Source: Bog-950 sp046329515
GTDB lineage: Bacteria > Bacteroidota > Bacteroidia > Chitinophagales > LD1
Assembly: GCA_046329515.1 (NCBI GenBank)
Contig: JAXLUM010000001.1
Location: 310,001 to 374,000 of the forward strand
Direction of reading: 5' to 3'
Length of the DNA: 64,000 nt
Each line of letters starts with the position of its first letter. Positions within the stretch are counted from its first letter, which is position 1. The position numbers were made by a program, and so were the translations under genes. The notes beneath the pieces are model-generated. The model made no database searches. It was not told the origin of the DNA and saw nothing but the letters and a program-made list of their open reading frames with translations. This document shows, piece by piece, positions 59,740 through 64,000 of this stretch.

Positions 59740-60711
59740 TTATTCGTATTCGCTTATATGCAGGGTTTTGTCTCCTTTTTGAAAGGACTTGCCCGATTTT
59801 TGTATCACTTCTTTTTGTTGCTTCTCGTTACTCAGCAGCTTATCAGCATAATCTTTCATGGTGGTATTGCTAACCGTTACTTTGTCGCCATTCAAAATAG
59901 CCTCGGTAGTATAAGCCTGTAGCAAATTGTCAAGCTGCTGGGTAAACAAGGTGCTGGTGGCAAACATATCGCAGCCAATCACTTTGTTTCCTGAAGCTGC
60001 AATCAGGCCTATTACATTTTGTTCTTTACTTAACTGCCCCTTAAAAAAGGTAATATACTTATCTCTCTGCTCTGTATATTCTTTGTTGTTATCCATGGCT
60101 TTATAGGTGCCTGTAGTGGTTTCCGTTTTGTTCTTGGTATTGGCATCACCTACTTTGCTCCACACTTCTGATTGATTTTGCTCTACATCAGCCGCCTTGC
60201 GAACGGAGTTAGTTACGGTTCCCATTGTGCCATCAAAGGAGTTTGAATTAGATGGGCTATTGTATGTCCAGCGGCCATGTTCAACACAAAACACACTCAG
60301 ATTTACCTTTCCGCTTTTAGGAGGCAAAACCACATCCTGCGCTACAACGCGGTCTTGTTTTCCGCCTGTTACCACTTCGCCGCTCATTAAAAAAACGGTA
60401 TCGGCTGAAAGGTTCTCTATAAAAAGGGTATTAACTGTTGGTGAACCGTTCCGGCTTTCAGAACTGGTTTCTGTAATTTTTACTTTTTGTTTTTCAAGGG
60501 CTGTTTTAAGAGGTGTGTATTTGCCCAAATATTGGTGGTAGGCTACAAAGGATTCTTTAGCATAAATAGGGTAAAGACGCAGTTTTTCATAAGTGAACCG
60601 GCTTTGTTCTTCAGCGTTTAGTTCGGTTTTGAGGGTAAGATTGTCATACGTGTATTGGGCCGATGCTGCTGTGTACGCCAGCAACATAACCATAAGGGTA
60701 ATGGGTTTCAT
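59740..60711 (-). CDS. Exported ARPP-1/DUF6569 family protein
   Basis: This 323-aa protein starts with a signal peptide (MKPITLMVMLLAYTAASAQ) and carries the ARPP-1 (DUF6569) core: LFIENLSADTVFLMSGEVVTGGKQDRVVAQDVVLPPKSG followed by VFCVEHGRW, cited here as separate landmarks. The family was named for association with ADP-ribosylation/phosphatase-type genes, but its activity is not known to me. The C-terminal half is rich in Lys, Glu and Thr. It is probably periplasmic or secreted. No partner gene of the expected kind is adjacent; it converges on fabI. Confidence 0.75.
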   Translation of the reverse strand: MKPITLMVMLLAYTAASAQYTYDNLTLKTELNAEEQSRFTYEKLRLYPIYAKESFVAYHQYLGKYTPLKTALEKQKVKITETSSESRNGSPTVNTLFIENLSADTVFLMSGEVVTGGKQDRVVAQDVVLPPKSGKVNLSVFCVEHGRWTYNSPSNSNSFDGTMGTVTNSVRKAADVEQNQSEVWSKVGDANTKNKTETTTGTYKAMDNNKEYTEQRDKYITFFKGQLSKEQNVIGLIAASGNKVIGCDMFATSTLFTQQLDNLLQAYTTEAILNGDKVTVSNTTMKDYADKLLSNEKQQKEVIQKSGKSFQKGDKTLHISEYE

Positions 60712-60821
60712 GCAAATGGGTTTTGGTTAATGATGAATGCGAAACGTACCTGGTGATGCAGATATTATAGGCATTCCATACCCTTTAAGGTTTTTTTGCA
60801 GTTGTTACGGAAGGATGACAA

Positions 60822-62072
60822 TTACTTTTTACGGAAGCAAATGTGCGTGCCATCGTTGTCGCGGGCGGTCCAGGTGGTATAGAAAGCGCCTCCTGCTGTA
60901 GCCATTGAAATGTAATCGCCCATAAATACCGAAGTGCTTATATGGTAGGGCTCATCATAAATATCGTGTGTAAATGATTGGCCGTTGGCAGATGAAACAT
61001 AAATTCCGGCCCTTAGTACAGTATCCTGAAAGGTACTTAATGCGTAATGAAAAATAGCCACTTCCCCGTTTTTTTCATTTAGCCGTACGCAAGGGAAATA
61101 CAGGCTGTTTCTTGAAATGGGTAATGGAATATTGCCCCAGTGCTTTCCTTCATCATCAGATGTCATTAACACAATTTCACTGAGCCGCTTATGCTGTAAA
61201 CCAAAGGCACAATACATTTTTCCTGTTGAGCTTTTATGATCCACAGCTAATGAAGGCCAACCATTACACCACATTAAACCCGGTAGACTGTACCGCCATC
61301 CATTGGGTTGAATGCTTACCAAATTGTCTGTACTATCCCAGGTTAATTTTTGCGCATCAAATTTTTTAATCCAAACAGAATCTAACCTTGGCCAAACTGC
61401 ATAAATGTTCCCTTCTACATCATAATCAAGTGCCACTGCCGTAGCGGTTGAATCACCTAAAGAACAATCACCGGAAATATTATTTATTCGCTGGGCCAGC
61501 GACCATGTCTTTCCCTCATTATCTGAATAACTAAAAACAAGGTTTGATTGGCCTTCATGCGTTGAACCGGGTGAGTTATCGAACTCTGTCCAGGCGGCTG
61601 CCAGACGATGTTGTTTGGGAATATAAATGGCGCAGCACTTATCCTTCCACTTGTGGTTAATGCTATCTCCTAAAAAGGAACAAACCTCTAATGTCTTTTT
61701 TTCTTCATTCCATTTTTGGCAAACAATTCTATCCAGCCAACTTTCCTCTTCATATCCGTTAGGTGCAGAAAGATGGAACAGATAGAAGTTCCCCTCTTCA
61801 TCGCTCACAAGGCAGGGGTCGCCCCAAACCCCGGCTGAGGAACTAACTTTATAGGTGTTCCATGTATTGCCACCATCATCACTGCGGTAAAACCAGTTCA
61901 TATTGGCCGCTATAGCCATTTTATTGTTGTCATTCATAGCAACGGCTATAGTTGGCTCATTGGGATACCTATAATCTGCTATGCCCGTGTTTGTATCAAT
62001 GGCAAACTGTGAATGACGTGTACAACCGGCAATAAATAGTAATAGTATTAGCAGTAATGACGAGAGGCGCAT
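60822..62072 (-). CDS. BNR/sialidase-like beta-propeller lipoprotein
   Basis: This 416-aa protein has a lipoprotein signal with lipobox FIAGC (C17) and a beta-propeller with at least three Asp-box motifs: SDDGGNTW, SDNEGKTW and SDDEGKHW. Such propellers occur in sialidases and photosystem-assembly-like proteins, but the arginine triad of true sialidases is not evident, so enzyme activity is uncertain. I prefer the ATG at 62072, which leaves 2 nt after the upstream acyltransferase stop; an ATG at 62099 would overlap it and spoil the signal peptide. It is the second gene of an acyltransferase-lipoprotein operon. Confidence 0.78.
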   Translation of the reverse strand: MRLSSLLLILLLFIAGCTRHSQFAIDTNTGIADYRYPNEPTIAVAMNDNNKMAIAANMNWFYRSDDGGNTWNTYKVSSSAGVWGDPCLVSDEEGNFYLFHLSAPNGYEEESWLDRIVCQKWNEEKKTLEVCSFLGDSINHKWKDKCCAIYIPKQHRLAAAWTEFDNSPGSTHEGQSNLVFSYSDNEGKTWSLAQRINNISGDCSLGDSTATAVALDYDVEGNIYAVWPRLDSVWIKKFDAQKLTWDSTDNLVSIQPNGWRYSLPGLMWCNGWPSLAVDHKSSTGKMYCAFGLQHKRLSEIVLMTSDDEGKHWGNIPLPISRNSLYFPCVRLNEKNGEVAIFHYALSTFQDTVLRAGIYVSSANGQSFTHDIYDEPYHISTSVFMGDYISMATAGGAFYTTWTARDNDGTHICFRKK

Positions 62073-62074
62073 TG

Positions 62075-63217
62075 CTATGTCCGTAATTTTTCTTTCCACT
62101 TCAGAAATACGCGTTCAATAAGAATATAGCTAACCGTTGAAACTAGATATGTAAGCCCAAAGGAGAGTAAATACAACAAGGCATTACTTAGGACCGAATT
62201 GTCAAACGTTTTCCCTTGTACATATTGCAGTAGGGCGAAGGCCAGCAACACGATAATGAAATGCCACATGTAAATGCTGTAACTTATTTTGCCTATAAAT
62301 TCAGTTATGCGCGGCGCATTATTCTCTTTTACTGGCCGTAAGGCTATCCAGGAAACAATAAATCCAAAACACAGCGCATAAAAGAAGTAATCGGTGCCGC
62401 CTTGTATCAAGCCATAAAAAAAGGAGATGCTGCAAAAGGCAACACCTGTTACCAAACCTATAGGGCTACTCACAAACTTGCACCATAAATCATTGCAGTT
62501 AAAAATCAGCAATCCTATTAATGCGCCAATTAAAAGGCAATCAATTCGGTTATAATAAAAAACCAGGTAGGCTTTATAATAAAATGGATTTGTGCCGCTG
62601 TAGTAGTAACAGAAAAATTTCAGCGCGTGATAGGCAGCAATTAAAGCTGCTATGGTGAAGATAAGGTTGGTGGTTTTCCGTAAAAACCATGGCCACAACA
62701 GATAAAATATTTCCTCGCTGCCAATGGTCCAGAACTGTTCAGCGCCCGGAACTGCTTTATATCCCGCGGCAAACAACAACTGCGGTAGCAGAAGGAGAAA
62801 GAAAATGAGTTTAATGCTAAAAGAGGAAGTAAGCTCTTCGGATTGTTGAAGTATATAAAAGGGACTGAACTGTGGAACTACAAAAAACAGAATGATTATG
62901 AGCAGATAATACAAGGGCCAAATACGAAGGCCACGCCGCAGGTAAAACTTGCCGATTTTTATTTTTCCGGTCTGCTGCTTTTCATTCAACAAAAGATAGG
63001 TGATAAGGAAACCGCTTAGAACAAAAAAGGCGCTTACTGCTATTTTACCCAATTCGTAAATAGCCGCCTGCGAAATAAGCGCTTGGTAGCCCTTATAATA
63101 TTTTACTAACTCAATATGCGTAAATACCACCAGTGAAGCCGCCACAAAACGAAGAGTGTCTAGTCCCGCGAAATATCGTATTTGAGTAGTGGCCAATGAG
63201 GGTTTCTTATCCTTCAA
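62075..63217 (-). CDS. Acyltransferase family 3 (OafA/NodX-type) membrane protein
   Basis: This 380-aa integral membrane enzyme has about ten helices and the acyltransferase-3 signatures RYFAGLDTLRFVAASLVVFTHIE with the catalytic-type His, FYLRRGLRIWPLYYLLI and FWTIGSEEIFYLLWPW. Members transfer acetyl or other acyl groups to surface sugars, lipids or peptidoglycan. It is 2 nt upstream of the BNR lipoprotein and 29 nt downstream of a small secreted protein gene, so the three may be one transcript. The acceptor is unknown. Confidence 0.92.
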   Translation of the reverse strand: MKDKKPSLATTQIRYFAGLDTLRFVAASLVVFTHIELVKYYKGYQALISQAAIYELGKIAVSAFFVLSGFLITYLLLNEKQQTGKIKIGKFYLRRGLRIWPLYYLLIIILFFVVPQFSPFYILQQSEELTSSFSIKLIFFLLLLPQLLFAAGYKAVPGAEQFWTIGSEEIFYLLWPWFLRKTTNLIFTIAALIAAYHALKFFCYYYSGTNPFYYKAYLVFYYNRIDCLLIGALIGLLIFNCNDLWCKFVSSPIGLVTGVAFCSISFFYGLIQGGTDYFFYALCFGFIVSWIALRPVKENNAPRITEFIGKISYSIYMWHFIIVLLAFALLQYVQGKTFDNSVLSNALLYLLSFGLTYLVSTVSYILIERVFLKWKEKLRT

Positions 63218-63246
63218 AAAAAAGGAAAAGAAATGAAAGTGTGTGC

Positions 63247-63750
63247 TTATTTCCTTCTGCGTTTAATGTACAGGTTAACGTTATACGTTTTAATACCTGT
63301 CTTATCCATTGCTAAACTGAACGTAAATTCGGGGCTGGTAGCTATCCATTGCTTTTCTTCAGTAAAGAAAAGTGTTGTACTGTCGTTGCCGTATTGAGGG
63401 ACCCAATGCCATATAGTGGTATCAAGACAATAGCCTGTAAACGCCTTTAACTCTTCTAAACGTTGTAAGGCACTCAGCGAGTCGTAGCTTTGATTGGTTT
63501 TCCCAACGAAGCGGTGGTCCTTATCTACATAAATAACGGTAAAGGGTTCAAGCCGTATATTATAGCCCGGTACCGGTAAAAAAGGGCTCTGCTTTTCGTT
63601 CATCCCGTTAATGGATTCAAAGTTTTCCATGCGCCCGTCCTCAAGCACTTTTTCCAGATTGCGGCAAAAATTTTGTTGCTCCTTGGTAGGCTGCTGTGCT
63701 TTAAGTATAAGGGTAAGAAAGCTTAGAAACAGAAAAACGGTTAAACGCAT
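63247..63750 (-). CDS. Small secreted hypothetical protein
   Basis: This 167-aa protein has an N-terminal signal peptide (MRLTVFLFLSFLTLILKAQ) and an otherwise unrecognised sequence. It ends with VNLYIKRRRK. Two aromatic-rich stretches (YNIRLEPFTVIYVDKDHRFVG, and TTLFFTEEKQWIATSPEFTF) suggest a small beta-rich domain. It is 29 nt upstream of the acyltransferase gene on the same strand and may be the first gene of that transcript. Divergent from the partial gene at 63846. Confidence 0.6.
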   Translation of the reverse strand: MRLTVFLFLSFLTLILKAQQPTKEQQNFCRNLEKVLEDGRMENFESINGMNEKQSPFLPVPGYNIRLEPFTVIYVDKDHRFVGKTNQSYDSLSALQRLEELKAFTGYCLDTTIWHWVPQYGNDSTTLFFTEEKQWIATSPEFTFSLAMDKTGIKTYNVNLYIKRRRK

Positions 63751-63845
63751 AACTGTGCTAATAAAAACAAAAGCTATTTAAGTGCCTATGGGTTAACAAA
63801 TTTTGAAAACGGGTTGGCTGGCGAAAATTTAGCACCTTCGCAGCA

Positions 63846-64000
63846 GTGAAAGATATATTTAAGGTTGGCGATTCTAAGTTTTTTGAGCGCATAGTTCGGC
63901 AGGAGGATACCGCTGCTTTTGAAAGCGGCGAGGTGCATCCTGTTTATGCCACTTTTGCTTTAACCCGCGATGCGGAGTGGAGCAGCAGGTTGTTTGTTCT
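63846..64000 (+). CDS. Partial gene, possible hotdog-fold acyl-CoA binding/thioesterase-like protein
   Basis: Only 51 residues are visible before the right edge, starting with GTG at 63846: VKDIFKVGDSKFFERIVRQ, then EDTAAFESGEVHPVYATFAL and TRDAEWSSRLFVL. The GEVHPVYATFALTRDAEW pattern reminds me of hotdog-fold proteins from Bacteroidota, but the assignment is weak. A GTG start is taken because the preceding frame is not coding; the 95-bp divergent gap would hold its promoter. Confidence 0.5.
   Translation, partial: MKDIFKVGDSKFFERIVRQEDTAAFESGEVHPVYATFALTRDAEWSSRLFV

Noticed and set aside
60822..62072. Calling the BNR lipoprotein a sialidase
   Set aside because: Asp-box motifs are present, but the catalytic arginine triad, Tyr/Glu pair and FRIP motif are not evident.

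Overview
The window looks like a chromosomal segment of a free-living Bacteroidota bacterium, probably of the Chitinophagia/Sphingobacteriia type; no marker here fixes the genus. Support for this comes from six secreted proteins with type IX secretion (T9SS) C-terminal sorting domains (five type A, one type B/CHU_C), promoters of the Bacteroidota form (TTG, 19-nt spacer, TAnnTTTG), weak Shine-Dalgarno signals, and the gene content (fused DAHP synthase/chorismate mutase, SprB-repeat proteins, a vSGLT-like symporter). No phage, transposase, CRISPR array, rRNA operon or replication origin was seen. The only RNA gene found is a tRNA-Leu(CAG).

Layout. 1-793: 5' part of a TPR protein running off the left edge. 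0.8-2.3 kb: a two-gene operon (fatty acid hydroxylase/sterol desaturase family protein, then a membrane-anchored alpha/beta hydrolase). 2.4-7.7 kb: a Na+/sugar symporter divergent from a GH27 alpha-galactosidase, which is followed within a few bases by an amidase and a TPR membrane protein. 7.7-10.3 kb: a stress cassette of MarR regulator, YceI, pirin and NADPH-dependent FMN reductase, with matching palindromic operators placed identically over the marR and yceI promoters. 10.3-19.7 kb: mixed metabolism and secretion (two T9SS cargo proteins, a YjdI-type Fe-S protein, urocanate hydratase, a SRPBCC/GyrI-like protein, DAHP synthase-chorismate mutase, a GMC oxidoreductase coupled to an AraC regulator). 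19.7-24.6 kb: a PAS histidine kinase and a sulfate activation operon cysC-cysD-cysN-rhodanese. 24.7-32 kb: a T9SS lipase-like protein, an M20 amidohydrolase, a helical hypothetical, and a 1065-aa SprB-repeat protein. 32-42.2 kb: housekeeping genes pyrH-frr, two small exported proteins, a radical SAM/SPASM protein, tRNA-Leu, 3-hydroxyacyl-CoA dehydrogenase, priA, peroxiredoxin, a Nudix hydrolase and a membrane-anchored protein.

The dominant feature is a single 13-kb reverse-strand gene (42287-55348) for a 4353-aa surface protein: signal peptide, choice-of-anchor L domain, Calx-beta-like and Ig-like domains, about 47 SprB-type repeats of ~74 residues (94 cysteines), one PKD domain after repeat 14, and a gliding-motility type C-terminal domain for T9SS export. 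Parts of the array show block duplication. Its ~390-bp upstream region carries dyads built from ATACAA/TTGTAT halves. The right end holds recN, a small lipoprotein, an unrecognised protein with an internally duplicated domain, fabI, an ARPP-1/DUF6569-type exported protein, and an acyltransferase-3/BNR-lipoprotein pair.

The best candidates for something new are the giant SprB adhesin and its regulatory region, the twin-operator MarR regulon, the paired extra cysteines in the second SprB protein, and the duplicated-domain protein at 57980-58798.
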